Of a stretch of 64,000 nucleotides of DNA, positions 31,968-41,131 are shown in pieces. Below the pieces are notes generated by a model. It saw only the letters and a list, made by a program, of their open reading frames with translations. It was not told where the DNA came from and made no database searches. Each line of letters starts with the position of its first letter. Position 1 is the stretch's first letter. Both the position numbers and the translations under genes were made by a program. The DNA is from Paucidesulfovibrio sp050251775 (lineage in GTDB: Bacteria; Desulfobacterota; Desulfovibrionia; Desulfovibrionales; Desulfovibrionaceae), in assembly GCA_050251775.1 (NCBI GenBank), contig JBFWMD010000002.1, positions 28,550 to 92,549 of the forward strand, written 5' to 3'.

Positions 31968-33965
31968 ATGCGCATGCTGCTCCTGGCGGTTTTTGCCGCT
32001 CTGCTCCTCGTTCCCGGAATCAGCGTCGCGGCCTCGTCCGATGACGCTTCCCTGTCACTGGATCACCAAATCCGCAAATACGAATCCTATATTACCCGGC
32101 GCGCTCATGCCGTTGAATTACTGAAAAAAAGACACCAAGAGGCGGAACTTTTCCAAGAGCGCCTGGAGCCGTATCTGGACGACCTTGCGCAGCGGCTGAC
32201 CCTGGCCGTGCGTGCGGACTTGGCCTTTCTGAACGAAGAACGCGAACAGCGCCTGACCGCTCTGGCCAGCGTGCTCGGAAACTATGACGCGCCCCTGGGC
32301 GAAAAGCTGCGCCGCACCTTGGAGGCGCTCCAGGTGGAGGCCCAATACGGCTCGGAAATCACAGCCGAGGACGGCGTGATCGCCACACCGGAAGGCGCGG
32401 TCCAGGGCCGGGACCTGCGCGTGGGCCGCGTGGCGGACTATTTCCTCTCCCGCGACGCTAAGCGCGCCTGGATTCGGGAGCGCTCCGGAGCCGGCGGCGA
32501 ATCGGGTAAGGGACAGGGTGAAGAACAGGGCTGGCGCGCCCTCGACCAATCCGAGGCCGAGGCCCTGGCCCAAGCCCTGGCCATGCTCGACCGCTCCGAG
32601 CCCGCCGGGCTGGTCGTGTTGCCCGTCGCCACGATCCCGGAGCATGACCCGGCGTCGGCCCCTGCCCAGTCCGCGACGCTCTTCGATGATTCTGCAATGG
32701 CTGCCCTGCCGAATTCCCCTCTGCGGGAGGGAGAAGATACGGCGGCATTCCTTTCCGGCGAAATACCACGGGAAAAACGGCTTGCCGCACTCAAGGCGCG
32801 CTTCGAAGCCCTGGCCCAAGAGGAACAAGCTGCCCAGGCCGCCCTTGCGGACCAGGAACAGGACCTCACTCTGCTGGAAAGCGCGGCCCGAGGCGCGGCC
32901 CGCGACGCCGAACGGCTGCTGCTCCGCTCCCTGGGCGGCGCGCTGCACCCGGAACGCCTTGCGGCCTGCCGCGCCCTGCTGGACGCCGAGGGCCTGCCAC
33001 GCTTGGCGCAAATCCAAAATCTTGCCGAGGCTCTTCTGGCCCAGATGCGCGACTCCGGGAAAGTCCAGCGCCTGGAGGCTCCGGTGCTGGACCGCGACGG
33101 CAACGAAGTTCGGACCGCCGTGCTCCGCGTGGGTGAAAATACGGCCTATACCCGCACGGCTTATGGTTTCGCGGGCCTGACCGTCCTGGAAGGCGGTCGC
33201 CTTTCGGTTTCAGCGGCGGAATTGCCAGGCGAGGCGGAACCGTCTGTGGCAAAGGCGCTGCACGGGCCGGGGGGCACGCCGCAAGCGCTTCTGCCCCTGG
33301 ACTTTTCCAGCGGCGGCTGGTTCGCGGCGGACAGCTCAAAAAACAGCTTCCGGGAGCGCATCGCCTCGGGAGGCTTCCTGGTCTGGCCCATCCTGCTCGC
33401 CGGGCTGGCCGGACTGCTCATCGGCCTGGAGCGTTTCGTGGTCCTGATGCGGGTCAACCGCACTTCGCCGGAAACGCTCCACCGGCTGGAGGAACTGCTC
33501 CGTGCCGGGCGCACAGGGGAGTGCGGCGCGCTCTGCGCCGCCACAAACAACAGCCCGGCCTGCCGCGTGCTCCACGCCGGATTGAACTACGCGGGCGCGC
33601 CGCGCGACGTGCTGGACAACGTCTTCCATGACGCCATCCTCAAGGAAGTGCCCCGGCTGGAGCGCTTTTTGCCGACCCTCTCGGTGCTTGGGGCCACAGC
33701 GCCCCTGCTCGGCCTGCTCGGAACCGTCACCGGCATGATCAACACCTTCACGGCCATGACCCTGTTCGGCAACACCGACCCCAAGCTCATGTCCGGCGGC
33801 ATCTCCGAGGCCCTGGTGACCACCCAGCTCGGCCTGTCCGTGGCCATTCCCATCCTGCTGTTGCACCACTTTTTGGAGCGGCGCGTGGACGGCATTGTCT
33901 CGGACATGGAGGAAAAGAGCGTGGCCTTCAGCGTGACCCTGCTCGGCAAGGGCGGCGGCGCATGA
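31968..33965 (+). CDS. TtpC-like protein: DUF3450 periplasmic domain fused to ExbB
   Basis: A 665-residue two-part protein. After a signal peptide (MLLLAVFAALLLVPG) comes a long helical, Ala/Glu/Arg-rich DUF3450-like periplasmic coiled coil (~30-450), then a C-terminal ExbB/TolQ/MotA proton-channel domain (~465-660) with FLPTLSVLGATAPLLGLLGTVTGM and GGISEALVTTQLG. TonB2 systems of Vibrio have a related accessory protein, TtpC, next to ExbB2. Start ATG 31968 directly precedes the signal peptide. It overlaps the next gene by 4 bases (ATGA). Confidence 0.85.
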   Translation: MRMLLLAVFAALLLVPGISVAASSDDASLSLDHQIRKYESYITRRAHAVELLKKRHQEAELFQERLEPYLDDLAQRLTLAVRADLAFLNEEREQRLTALASVLGNYDAPLGEKLRRTLEALQVEAQYGSEITAEDGVIATPEGAVQGRDLRVGRVADYFLSRDAKRAWIRERSGAGGESGKGQGEEQGWRALDQSEAEALAQALAMLDRSEPAGLVVLPVATIPEHDPASAPAQSATLFDDSAMAALPNSPLREGEDTAAFLSGEIPREKRLAALKARFEALAQEEQAAQAALADQEQDLTLLESAARGAARDAERLLLRSLGGALHPERLAACRALLDAEGLPRLAQIQNLAEALLAQMRDSGKVQRLEAPVLDRDGNEVRTAVLRVGENTAYTRTAYGFAGLTVLEGGRLSVSAAELPGEAEPSVAKALHGPGGTPQALLPLDFSSGGWFAADSSKNSFRERIASGGFLVWPILLAGLAGLLIGLERFVVLMRVNRTSPETLHRLEELLRAGRTGECGALCAATNNSPACRVLHAGLNYAGAPRDVLDNVFHDAILKEVPRLERFLPTLSVLGATAPLLGLLGTVTGMINTFTAMTLFGNTDPKLMSGGISEALVTTQLGLSVAIPILLLHHFLERRVDGIVSDMEEKSVAFSVTLLGKGGGA

Positions 33966-34660
33966 ACCCGCTGGCGGCGCAGGCCGCGAAGCTGGCCGAC
34001 TACTTCGCCTCGGGCGGCGCGGTCATGTGGCCCCTGGTGGGCATCTCCATCTGGGCCTGGACCCTGGTCCTGCTCAAAGGCCGGCAGTTGGCGGGCTGGC
34101 GGCGCAACGAAGGCCCGTCCAGGGAGGTCATCCGGCGCGTGCTGGATGAACGCGCCAGCGGCCGCACGGCTCCCGACACCCTCTCTTCCGGCACAGGAGG
34201 CAATGGCTCCGCCTCCTGGCAGACGGCACTGGCGCACGAATTCCTGAACCGTTGCACTGGCGATCCCGTGCTGGACGACCGGCTCCTGCACCGCCTCTCC
34301 CATCGCTACGGCGACCGCGCCCAGGAACATGTGGGAACCATCCTGATCTTTGCCGCTGCCGCGCCCCTGCTCGGGCTGCTCGGAACGGTCACCGGCATGA
34401 TCGGCGCGTTCGAAGCCCTGGCCGCCTGGGGTTCGGCCCATCCCCGCGCCCTGTCCGGCGGCATTTCCGAGGCCCTGGTCAGCACCCAGACCGGGCTGCT
34501 TGTGGCCATTCCCGTGCTCTTTGCCGGACAGTTCCTGCGCCGCCGCGCACATACCTTTCAACGCCGGGTGGACCGCTTCTGCGCGGCCCTGGCCCGCACC
34601 GTGCGCAACGATCCGCCCGCCGGGAACGGGCGCGCCACAACCCGAAAGGAAGAGATATGA
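33962..34660 (+). CDS. exbB: ExbB-type proton-channel protein
   Basis: A 232-residue ExbB/TolQ-family membrane protein with MWPLVGISIWAWTLVLLKGR as helix 1, and the conserved ILIFAAAAPLLGLLGTVTGMI and GGISEALVSTQTGLLVAIP. It forms the motor stator with ExbD and uses proton flow to energise TonB. It overlaps both neighbours by 4 bases, so all subunits are probably translated together. Confidence 0.93.
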   Translation: MNPLAAQAAKLADYFASGGAVMWPLVGISIWAWTLVLLKGRQLAGWRRNEGPSREVIRRVLDERASGRTAPDTLSSGTGGNGSASWQTALAHEFLNRCTGDPVLDDRLLHRLSHRYGDRAQEHVGTILIFAAAAPLLGLLGTVTGMIGAFEALAAWGSAHPRALSGGISEALVSTQTGLLVAIPVLFAGQFLRRRAHTFQRRVDRFCAALARTVRNDPPAGNGRATTRKEEI

Positions 34661-35070
34661 GCTGCTACCGCTTTGTCCGCTCCCAACGGGGCAAGAGCGT
34701 GGACATCAACATGGCCCCGCTCATCGACATGATCTTTATCCTGTTGATCTTTTTCATCGTCACCGCCTCTTTCACCCGGGAGGCGGGCGTGGATGTGCAG
34801 CGTCCCACGGCCGAGAGTGCGGCCCAGGACGACCGACCCAATCTCCAGGTCGGCGTGACCGCCTCGGGCGACATCTATCTGGAAGGCCAGGCCGTGGACC
34901 TGCGCTCCGTGCGGGGCCGGGTGGCCGCCTTTCTGGCCGCCGAACCCGAAGGCGCGGTGCTTGTGGTGGCCGACCGCGAGAGCCGCACCGACGCCGTGAT
35001 CCGTGTCATCGACCAGTGCCGCCTGGCCGGAGCCGCGCGCGTTGGCATCGCGGCGCAAAGGGGCGAGTAG
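34657..35070 (+). CDS. exbD: ExbD-type stator protein
   Basis: A 137-residue ExbD/TolR-family protein: short cytoplasmic N terminus, one transmembrane helix with the proton-carrying aspartate (INMAPLIDMIFILLIFFIVT) and a periplasmic C-terminal domain. AAAGGAAGAG precedes ATG 34657. It works with the two ExbB-type proteins encoded upstream. Confidence 0.94.
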   Translation: MSCYRFVRSQRGKSVDINMAPLIDMIFILLIFFIVTASFTREAGVDVQRPTAESAAQDDRPNLQVGVTASGDIYLEGQAVDLRSVRGRVAAFLAAEPEGAVLVVADRESRTDAVIRVIDQCRLAGAARVGIAAQRGE

Positions 35071-35071
35071 C

Positions 35072-35734
35072 TTGCTCCGGGCGCTGCGCCGCCATGGACG
35101 GATTCCTGCGGCCCTGGCCGGAGGGGTGCTGATCACCTTTCTGCTCCTGCTGGCTCTGCCCCTGCCCGCCGTGCGCCGGGACACGCCGCGCGAGCCGGAA
35201 CAGGTCAGCGCGCCCCCCCTGTTCTGGGACGCCTCCCTGCCCTGGGTCCGTCCCGATCCGCCCATGCCCCTGGCCGAGCCGGAACCGCCGCCGGAAACCA
35301 AACAGGAACCGCCCCAACAGCCCGACCCGGCTCCGGCCCCTCCCGCACCGATCCAGGAGCAGGCCCCCCTGGCCCTGGCCGCGCAGCCGCCCCTGCTGAG
35401 TGCAGAGGCCGCCCCTGCGGCGGATCCCGCTCCCCGGTCCGCTTTTGAGATGGACGAGGTGGACAGCATGCCGAGCATCCGCCACAGCCCGGCGCCGGAA
35501 TATCCCCGTTCGGCCCGCCGCCGGCGCATCCAGGGCACGGTGCTCTTGCGTTTCCTGGTGGAGCGGGACGGCAGCGTGGCCCAGATCCAGGTCCTGGAGG
35601 CGGACCCGCCCGGCGTGTTCGAGGAGAGCGCTCTCAAGGCCGTGCAACAATGGCGCTTTTCTCCGGGCGTGCGCCACGGGGAAACGGTGCGGACCTGGGT
35701 GCGCCTGCCCGTGCGCTTCCGCATGGAGCCCTGA
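35072..35734 (+). CDS. tonB: TonB energy-transducing protein
   Basis: A 220-residue TonB: N-terminal transmembrane anchor (ALAGGVLITFLLLLALPLP), a long proline-rich spacer (PEPPPETKQEPPQQP, PAPAPPAPIQ; ~55-110) and a C-terminal TonB domain (HSPAPEYPRSARRRRIQGTV, LKAVQQWRFSPG). The best start is TTG 35072, two bases after the exbD stop with AAAGGGGCG upstream; no ATG fits. It links the Exb motor to outer-membrane receptors such as those at 3250 and 35877. A bidirectional terminator follows. Confidence 0.9.
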   Translation: MLRALRRHGRIPAALAGGVLITFLLLLALPLPAVRRDTPREPEQVSAPPLFWDASLPWVRPDPPMPLAEPEPPPETKQEPPQQPDPAPAPPAPIQEQAPLALAAQPPLLSAEAAPAADPAPRSAFEMDEVDSMPSIRHSPAPEYPRSARRRRIQGTVLLRFLVERDGSVAQIQVLEADPPGVFEESALKAVQQWRFSPGVRHGETVRTWVRLPVRFRMEP

Positions 35735-35810
35735 TCCCGCGTTTCAAAACCAACCCGCTTTCCTGTTTCCCATTTTGTCCGCGCCACCCCCCTGGACGGA
35801 CGAAAACAAA

Positions 35811-35841
35811 GGGCGGCTCCTCTGGCCGCCCTCATTTTTTT
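35811..35841. terminator. Rho-independent terminator between tonB and the convergent receptor
   Basis: GGGCGGC and GCCGCCC form a stem with a 7-nt loop, followed on the plus strand by TCA and seven T. On the minus strand it is followed by TTTGTTTT, so it can stop both transcripts. Confidence 0.85.
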
Positions 35842-35876
35842 CTGTTTCCGGAAATCCGGTTTGTGGCGTGGCGTTC

Positions 35877-37907
35877 CTAAAACTTGACCCGCCAGCCCGC
35901 TTCCAGGCCAATGCCAGCCGCATACAGCTCCACTCCGCGCGAGGTGGCCAGATGGTTGCGGTATTGCGTATCAAAAAGGTTGGTCACGGCCAGGGTCAGC
36001 TCGTTGCCCAATCCGGCGGCGTCGAATCCGTAGCCGCAGCGGGCGTTGACAATGGCCCAGGAATCGGTCTTCAGCGCATCCTCCGGAACCTGATGCTGCT
36101 CCGTTGCCCAGCGGGATTCCAGCGCCCACCAGAAACCCGAATCCAGGTCGTTGCGCAGGCCCACCAAACCGTTCAACGGCGCCACGAAACGCAGCCACTC
36201 CCCGGTGTCCTCGTTGCGGCCTTCGGTCCAGGCCATGTTGCCGTAGGCGCTCCAGCCCGGCAGGAAGATCCAGTCCACGGACCCTTCCAGGCCGGAAAGC
36301 CGCGCCTCGGCCGCGTTGGCCATGCGGTAGAGCGTGGCACTGACCTGCTCGCTGGTGATCAGGTCATCAACAGCATTCACAAAGGCGGAAGCCGACACGC
36401 GCAATTCCCGCCCCACGTAGTGCAGGCCCAGTTCGCCGTAACGGGATTTCTCCGAACGCAGGCTCTGGTTTCCCACTTCGCTGACACCGCCACCCAGGCT
36501 GATGTTTTTGTAGAGTTCGAGCATGTTCGGAGAACGGTAGCTCATGGCGGCGATGGCTGTGGCGCTCCAGCGCGGGGCAAAGGCCCAGGTCAGGCCGACG
36601 TGCCCGCCCCAGTCCAGGTTGTTCTTGTACCCGGCCTTGACTGTGGCGGTTTCCTCGTTGTCCATGAGCACGCCGTCCGCGCGCCCGCCCAGATTCAGGG
36701 TCCAGCCCTCGGCAAAGGTCCAGTCGTCCTCGGCGAACAGGCCGCCGGAGAACATCTCCGTGTCCGGCTGCGGCTTGGCATACACGCCCGCACCGCTCCA
36801 GCGGTCGCCGGTCATGTACCAGTTCCAGGCATCGACGCCCGCCGTGAACGTGTGCTCGCCCAGGTCAAAGACGTTGCGCCAGTTCAGGGCCAGGGTCTCG
36901 TGCGCAGCATACGGGTCCTGGAGCACCGCGCCCGTGTTCCGGTTCTTGATCACCGGGTCGCGCGTGAGCAGCTGGTAGGAGAGCGTGAGCACGGATTCCT
37001 CCAGGCTGCCCCCTTCCGGTCGGAACGCGTGGCGCAATTGCAGGAAGGTGCGGTCGTTGGACTTCAGCGTCACGTCCGCAGTGGCGGGCAGCGGCGCGGA
37101 GCCCGTGCCTGGAATGCCCACATCGTCCGCATCCGTGAACTGGTACTGGACCGTGGTCTGGTTTTCCTCGTTCCAGGCGTAGCCCAGGGCGATCTTGCCC
37201 TGGATGTCCAGATAGTCGCTGTTGCGGATCACGTCCCCGCCGCCGCTGTAGCTGTCCGCGTGGTCGCGCCAGCCCGCCGAGGCGTAGATCCAGAGATCGT
37301 CCGAGCCGTAATTCAGATTGCCGTAAGTGTTCGGCCCCTGCGGATTGGTCGAGTAGCCCAGGGCCACTTCGCCATGCAGCTCCGGGGTCTCCTGAAAGCG
37401 TCCCTCGCGCGTGATGATGTTGACCACACCGCCAGTGGAGCCGCCGCCATAGAGCGTGCTGATGGGACCCTTGAGCACCTCGATGCGCTCCACGTCGTCC
37501 GGATTCACCAGGCCCATGCGACCATTGATGTCCGTGGTTCCGTTGAGCCGACAGCCGTCGATGAGCACGGTCACGGAATCGCGGGCCATGCCCCGGATCA
37601 CGGTTTCCGCGCCCCAGGGCGAATCCGTGGAGATGTCCACGCCGGGGATGCGGTCCAGGGCGTCCGAAACGCCGAGGGGCATGGTTTCCCGGATTTCCTC
37701 CGCTTCCACCACCCCGACCCCGCCGGGGGTGGCGGAAAGCGCCTGTGCATACCCCCTGGCCGTGACCACCATCGGTTCCAGGACCTCATCCGCAGTGTAC
37801 GCTTCGGCCTCCGCCTCAGCAGCCCGCGAATCCCGCGCCCCGAGGGGCGAAAGGGTCAGTGCGAGCAGCAGAAATGTCAGCGCGGCGCATGTTCTGAGCG
37901 TTTTCAC
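35877..37907 (-). CDS. TonB-dependent outer-membrane receptor (BtuB/CirA-like)
   Basis: A 676-residue receptor: signal peptide (LTFLLLALTLSPLGA), TonB box-like EPMVVTARG, plug domain (PLGVSDALDRIPGVDI, VLIDGCRLNGT, DVERIEVLKGPISTLYGGGSTGGVVNIIT) and barrel with a C-terminal aromatic residue (WRVKF). Plug layout resembles BtuB/CirA/IroN-type receptors for vitamin B12 or catecholate siderophores. The start is GTG 37907 preceded by GGAGGGAGG; the same arrangement is used by the receptor at 3250. It lies opposite the TonB2-type operon that probably energises it. Its ligand is unknown. Confidence 0.92.
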   Translation of the reverse strand: MKTLRTCAALTFLLLALTLSPLGARDSRAAEAEAEAYTADEVLEPMVVTARGYAQALSATPGGVGVVEAEEIRETMPLGVSDALDRIPGVDISTDSPWGAETVIRGMARDSVTVLIDGCRLNGTTDINGRMGLVNPDDVERIEVLKGPISTLYGGGSTGGVVNIITREGRFQETPELHGEVALGYSTNPQGPNTYGNLNYGSDDLWIYASAGWRDHADSYSGGGDVIRNSDYLDIQGKIALGYAWNEENQTTVQYQFTDADDVGIPGTGSAPLPATADVTLKSNDRTFLQLRHAFRPEGGSLEESVLTLSYQLLTRDPVIKNRNTGAVLQDPYAAHETLALNWRNVFDLGEHTFTAGVDAWNWYMTGDRWSGAGVYAKPQPDTEMFSGGLFAEDDWTFAEGWTLNLGGRADGVLMDNEETATVKAGYKNNLDWGGHVGLTWAFAPRWSATAIAAMSYRSPNMLELYKNISLGGGVSEVGNQSLRSEKSRYGELGLHYVGRELRVSASAFVNAVDDLITSEQVSATLYRMANAAEARLSGLEGSVDWIFLPGWSAYGNMAWTEGRNEDTGEWLRFVAPLNGLVGLRNDLDSGFWWALESRWATEQHQVPEDALKTDSWAIVNARCGYGFDAAGLGNELTLAVTNLFDTQYRNHLATSRGVELYAAGIGLEAGWRVKF

Positions 37908-37935
37908 GTCAGCCTCCCTCCGCAAGAAAGGAGGT

Positions 37936-38193
37936 CTAGAGCATCAGCGATTTGACCCTGACCTGGGGCAGCATCCCGAGCCGCCCGGTCAACGCGCCGA
38001 GTTCGTTGGTGGTGGCGTCAATGATCACGGAAATAACGGCCACACCGCGCTCCCTGTGGGGAACGCCGGTCCGGGCGACAATGATCTCCCCGAAGTCGCT
38101 GAGGATTTCATTCACCTTTCTGGCCATGTTCTGTCGATCCGCAACCACGATACCCACCACGCCGAGTCGGCGAACGGTTGATTCCGGTTTCAC
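37936..38193 (-). CDS. TM1266-family iron-only hydrogenase regulator
   Basis: An 85-residue ACT-like protein (RRLGVVGIVVADRQNMARKV, SDFGEIIVARTGVP, GALTGRLGMLPQVRVKS) of the family annotated as putative iron-only hydrogenase system regulators. It lies 28 bases upstream of a TonB-receptor gene on the same strand, and about 1 kb from hydB, so it may serve hydAB rather than the receptor. The start is uncertain: GTG 38193 fits the short family length; GTG 38220 is also open. Confidence 0.78.
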   Translation of the reverse strand: MKPESTVRRLGVVGIVVADRQNMARKVNEILSDFGEIIVARTGVPHRERGVAVISVIIDATTNELGALTGRLGMLPQVRVKSLML

Positions 38194-38413
38194 GCCTCTG
38201 CCCCCGACTTCTTCCTGCACGTTTCATGTTACTAAAAGTAAATTCATAACACCATTGCTTCTCCTACAATGCTCTTCTCGTCTGGTCAACACCGAAAAAT
38301 AAGGATTATTAGGTTCAATCGCAGTTTACAATCGAATCCGTTCTTCTGGACGTTTTCAGATTATGCGCGTATGAAATGCATATCTTTTTATATTAAATAA
38401 CACTGGAGGCCTT

Positions 38414-39007
38414 ATGCCGCTCCCCTTGCCCCAGTCCGCGCCTTCGCCCAGAGCCAGGACCGGATCCGTCCGCTCCCGGTTTTCCGCGTTGACGGACGCG
38501 GTCTGCACGATCCTGCTTTTCCTGTCAGCGCTGCTGACGCTGTCCGTTGCCGTTCCGGCCCAGGCCCAGGAGCGGCCCGCCGTGCTCGTCCAGCAGGGCG
38601 AACGCTACCTGGCCATGGGCAAATACCAGGCCGCCCTGAGCCGCTACGCCAAGGTCATTGAATGTTGCGAGGGAACGACCAAGGCCGCCGAGGCCCACAA
38701 CGACATGGGCGTGGCCTGGACGCGGCTCGGCGATGTGGAGAAAGCCCGCGAGCACTACGAAGCCGCACTGCTCATCAACCGCTATCCCTTGGCCCTGTTC
38801 AACTATGCGCGCCTGCTGGAACAGCGCTGGAAGGACGCCGGCCAGAACGCGGATCGGGACGCGGACCGTTGCATGGCCGCTGAATACTACCGGGAATTTT
38901 CGGTCTACCTGGAGGCGGGAGAGAACCTGCCGCCCACGGTGGAATACCAGAAAGAGGAGTTGCGGGAACATCTGCGCCAGTCTCTGGACGCGTTGCGGGA
39001 CAAGTAG
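38414..39007 (+). CDS. TPR-repeat protein, exported or membrane-anchored
   Basis: A 197-residue protein with GGAGG before ATG 38414. A positively charged N terminus and a hydrophobic segment (TILLFLSALLTLSVAVPAQAQ, ~33-53) resemble a long signal peptide. Three or so TPR-like repeats follow (YLAMGKYQAALSRYAKVI, AHNDMGVAWTRLGDVEKAR, ALFNYARLLEQ). It probably works as a periplasmic scaffold. It is divergent from the TM1266 gene, with an AT-rich shared promoter region (38230-38400), and convergent with hydB. No specific partner is evident. Confidence 0.8.
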   Translation: MPLPLPQSAPSPRARTGSVRSRFSALTDAVCTILLFLSALLTLSVAVPAQAQERPAVLVQQGERYLAMGKYQAALSRYAKVIECCEGTTKAAEAHNDMGVAWTRLGDVEKAREHYEAALLINRYPLALFNYARLLEQRWKDAGQNADRDADRCMAAEYYREFSVYLEAGENLPPTVEYQKEELREHLRQSLDALRDK

Positions 39008-39154
39008 CCTTTGGTGGACGACGCCCTCTGGCAGGGCGGCGCTCCGGCTCCTGCCTGAAATCGTTGAACAAATGCGCATGGTTCCGCGCGGGAAAGGCAA
39101 CCCTCGGGTCAGAACCGCCCTCGCCTCAGGTTGCAATGGAGGCTTTGGGACGGA

Positions 39155-39496
39155 CTAGACCTTGAGCTTGACGCCCTTGGCCTTGAGCGCCTTGATGCCC
39201 GCGCTCCGATCATAATAATAGGTGTGCAGGAGCTGGTGCGACTTGTGGCCCAGCGGGCCCTCGGACAGGAAGCCGTCCTCGGCGTAGATCTTTTTGATCA
39301 TCGGGTTGTCCTGCGACTTGCGGATCTTGTAGACCTTGGCGTCGGTCGCATACACGGAAGCCTGCCGTTTGCCCACGAAGTCCAGGGACGCGGCCTCGGC
39401 CTTGACCAGCATGCCGCCATTGACCAGCGCCACGGCAGCGGCCACACCAGCGGCCTTGATGAACCCTCTCCGGGTCATTCCCAATGCGTTGTTCAT
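39155..39496 (-). CDS. hydB: Periplasmic [FeFe] hydrogenase small subunit
   Basis: A 114-residue HydB. The Tat twin-arginine motif TRRGFIKAAG is followed by a hydrophobic stretch and an AEAAS cleavage region; the mature part (DFVGKRQASVYATDAK, HKSHQLLHTYYYDRS) is typical of the Desulfovibrio small subunit. It is exported with the large subunit, which has no signal of its own. Start ATG 39496 has AAGGAGG at spacing six; ATG 39502 directly abuts that site. It lies 16 bases after hydA. Confidence 0.93.
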   Translation of the reverse strand: MNNALGMTRRGFIKAAGVAAAVALVNGGMLVKAEAASLDFVGKRQASVYATDAKVYKIRKSQDNPMIKKIYAEDGFLSEGPLGHKSHQLLHTYYYDRSAGIKALKAKGVKLKV

Positions 39497-39512
39497 TTCC
39501 ATCCTCCTTGGG

Positions 39513-40766
39513 TTAGGCAATGCGGTTGCGGCCAAAACGGTTCTTCAACTCCGCGACCATGCGCGAGCCGCTGTCGCTCATGCGCACGTCCGGGGCGATG
39601 GGCTGTCCGCCGCCGTTCACGCAGCCGCCGGGGCAGGTCATGATCTCGATGAAGTGGTGCGGCGACTTGCCGGCCTTGACTTCCTCACAGAGCTTGACCG
39701 CGTTTTCCAGTCCGCTGGCCACGGCCACATTGACCTTGCCGAACTTGGGCACATCCACGGAAACCGTGTTGATGCCTTCCGCCGTGCGCACGGCCTTGAT
39801 GTCCGGATTCTTGAGCTTGTCGCCGGAGAGCACCTCGTAGGCCAGGCGCAGAGCCGCTTCCATCACGCCTCCGCTGGTTCCGAAGATCGTGGCCGCGCCC
39901 GTGGACTCGCCCAGAACCGGATCCGGCTTCTCGTCCTTGAGCTTCTTGAAGTCGATGCCCGCCTTCTTGATCATGTAGGCCAGCTCACGGGTGGTGATGG
40001 TGGCGTCGATGTCGCGGTAGCCGCTGGAGGCCATTTCCGGGCGCAGCCCCTCGTACTTCTTGGCGATGCACGGCATGATCGACACCGTGTACATCTTGGA
40101 GGGGTTCACGTTGGCCTGCTGCGCGCCGTAGGTCTTGGCCAGGGGGCCGAGCATGCCGATGGGCGAACGGCAGGTGGACATGTGCGGAATCAGCTCGGGA
40201 TAGTAGGACTCCACGAACTTGACCCAGCCCGGACAGCAGGAAGTGAACTGCGGCAGGGGATGGTGCGGATCCGGATGGGCCACGCGCTTGATCAGCTCGC
40301 TGCCCTCTTCCATGATCGTCACGTCTGCGGTGAACTCGTTGTCCCAGATCAGGTCGAAGCCGAGCTTGCGCAGGGCCGCGTGCATCTTGCCGCCCACGTA
40401 GGTTCCGGCGGGCATGCCAAAGGGTTCGCCCAGTCCGTAGCGCACGGCCGGCGCGGGCATGGAGACCACCACGGTGTCCGGATCGTTGATGGCGGCGAGC
40501 ACGTCGTCCACAAAGGACACTTCCTCATAAATGGCGCCAAAGGGGCAGTTCACGAGGCACTGGCCACAGTTCATGCAGGCCACGGGGTCCACCACGCCGT
40601 GGATGCCCTCGGCATTGATGGGCTGGATCGCTCCGGTTCCACAGACCTCTGCGCACGTTCCGCAGGCCTGGCACTTGGACGCATCCACCTGCACGAACGA
40701 GAATGCGTTCGGATCCACGTTCTTGGGCGCGGACCCTTTCATCATGACCATTTCCATTTCCAACAT
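39513..40766 (-). CDS. hydA: Periplasmic [FeFe] hydrogenase large subunit
   Basis: A 417-residue catalytic subunit. Two ferredoxin clusters come first (CQACGTCAEVC, CMNCGQCLVNCP), then all three H-cluster motifs: TSCCPGW, MPCIAKKYE and TCPGGCVNGGGQP. It interconverts hydrogen and protons/electrons in the periplasm, typically with cytochrome c3. GAGAGGAGG lies six bases before ATG 40766. The upstream gap contains AT-rich sequence with AACACG...CGTGTT arms (40821-40874) that may be regulatory. The maturases HydEFG are not in the window. Confidence 0.96.
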   Translation of the reverse strand: MLEMEMVMMKGSAPKNVDPNAFSFVQVDASKCQACGTCAEVCGTGAIQPINAEGIHGVVDPVACMNCGQCLVNCPFGAIYEEVSFVDDVLAAINDPDTVVVSMPAPAVRYGLGEPFGMPAGTYVGGKMHAALRKLGFDLIWDNEFTADVTIMEEGSELIKRVAHPDPHHPLPQFTSCCPGWVKFVESYYPELIPHMSTCRSPIGMLGPLAKTYGAQQANVNPSKMYTVSIMPCIAKKYEGLRPEMASSGYRDIDATITTRELAYMIKKAGIDFKKLKDEKPDPVLGESTGAATIFGTSGGVMEAALRLAYEVLSGDKLKNPDIKAVRTAEGINTVSVDVPKFGKVNVAVASGLENAVKLCEEVKAGKSPHHFIEIMTCPGGCVNGGGQPIAPDVRMSDSGSRMVAELKNRFGRNRIA

Positions 40767-41131
40767 CGGATTCCTCCTCTCGGGTTAACGGAAATCTGCA
40801 GTTTGTGAAAATCTCCAAGTAACACGTTTTTAGGATTCATATCACTTAAAGATGAAGAGTTCAACACTCGTGTTATGAATAACCGCTCGCAACAGGTGCG
40901 CGTGCCGCTGCCCGAGCAAGCACACCAGAAACAGGACCACCTCCCCGAAAACCGCATCCCAGGGGCCTGCCCGGCGAATCACTCATTGCCATGGACGCGG
41001 CTCCTTTCTATGCTCCGCATAGGCAACGGCAATGGTCCCCCTGGTCCCACCCGCTCCGGCCACCGCGGCCCGCAATGCCTTTGGTCCACGCGGCCCGCAT
41101 GCCGGGGCAATCCCCCCAGCGAGGTATTCTC
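40767..41131. promoter_or_regulatory. Intergenic: divergent hydAB / osmC-like promoter region
   Basis: This 365-base gap separates hydA (minus) from the OsmC gene (plus). An AT-rich segment at 40800-40880 carries widely spaced inverted arms AACACG (40821) and CGTGTT (40869). I cannot assign promoter boxes or a known regulator. Confidence 0.4.

Noticed and set aside
35400..37955. 851-codon plus-strand open frame opposite the second TonB receptor
   Set aside because: Antisense shadow of a strongly supported receptor; begins inside tonB in another frame.
39022..39038. Terminator after the TPR gene
   Set aside because: CGCCCT/AGGGCG is a short 6-bp stem without a T-run; too weak to call.
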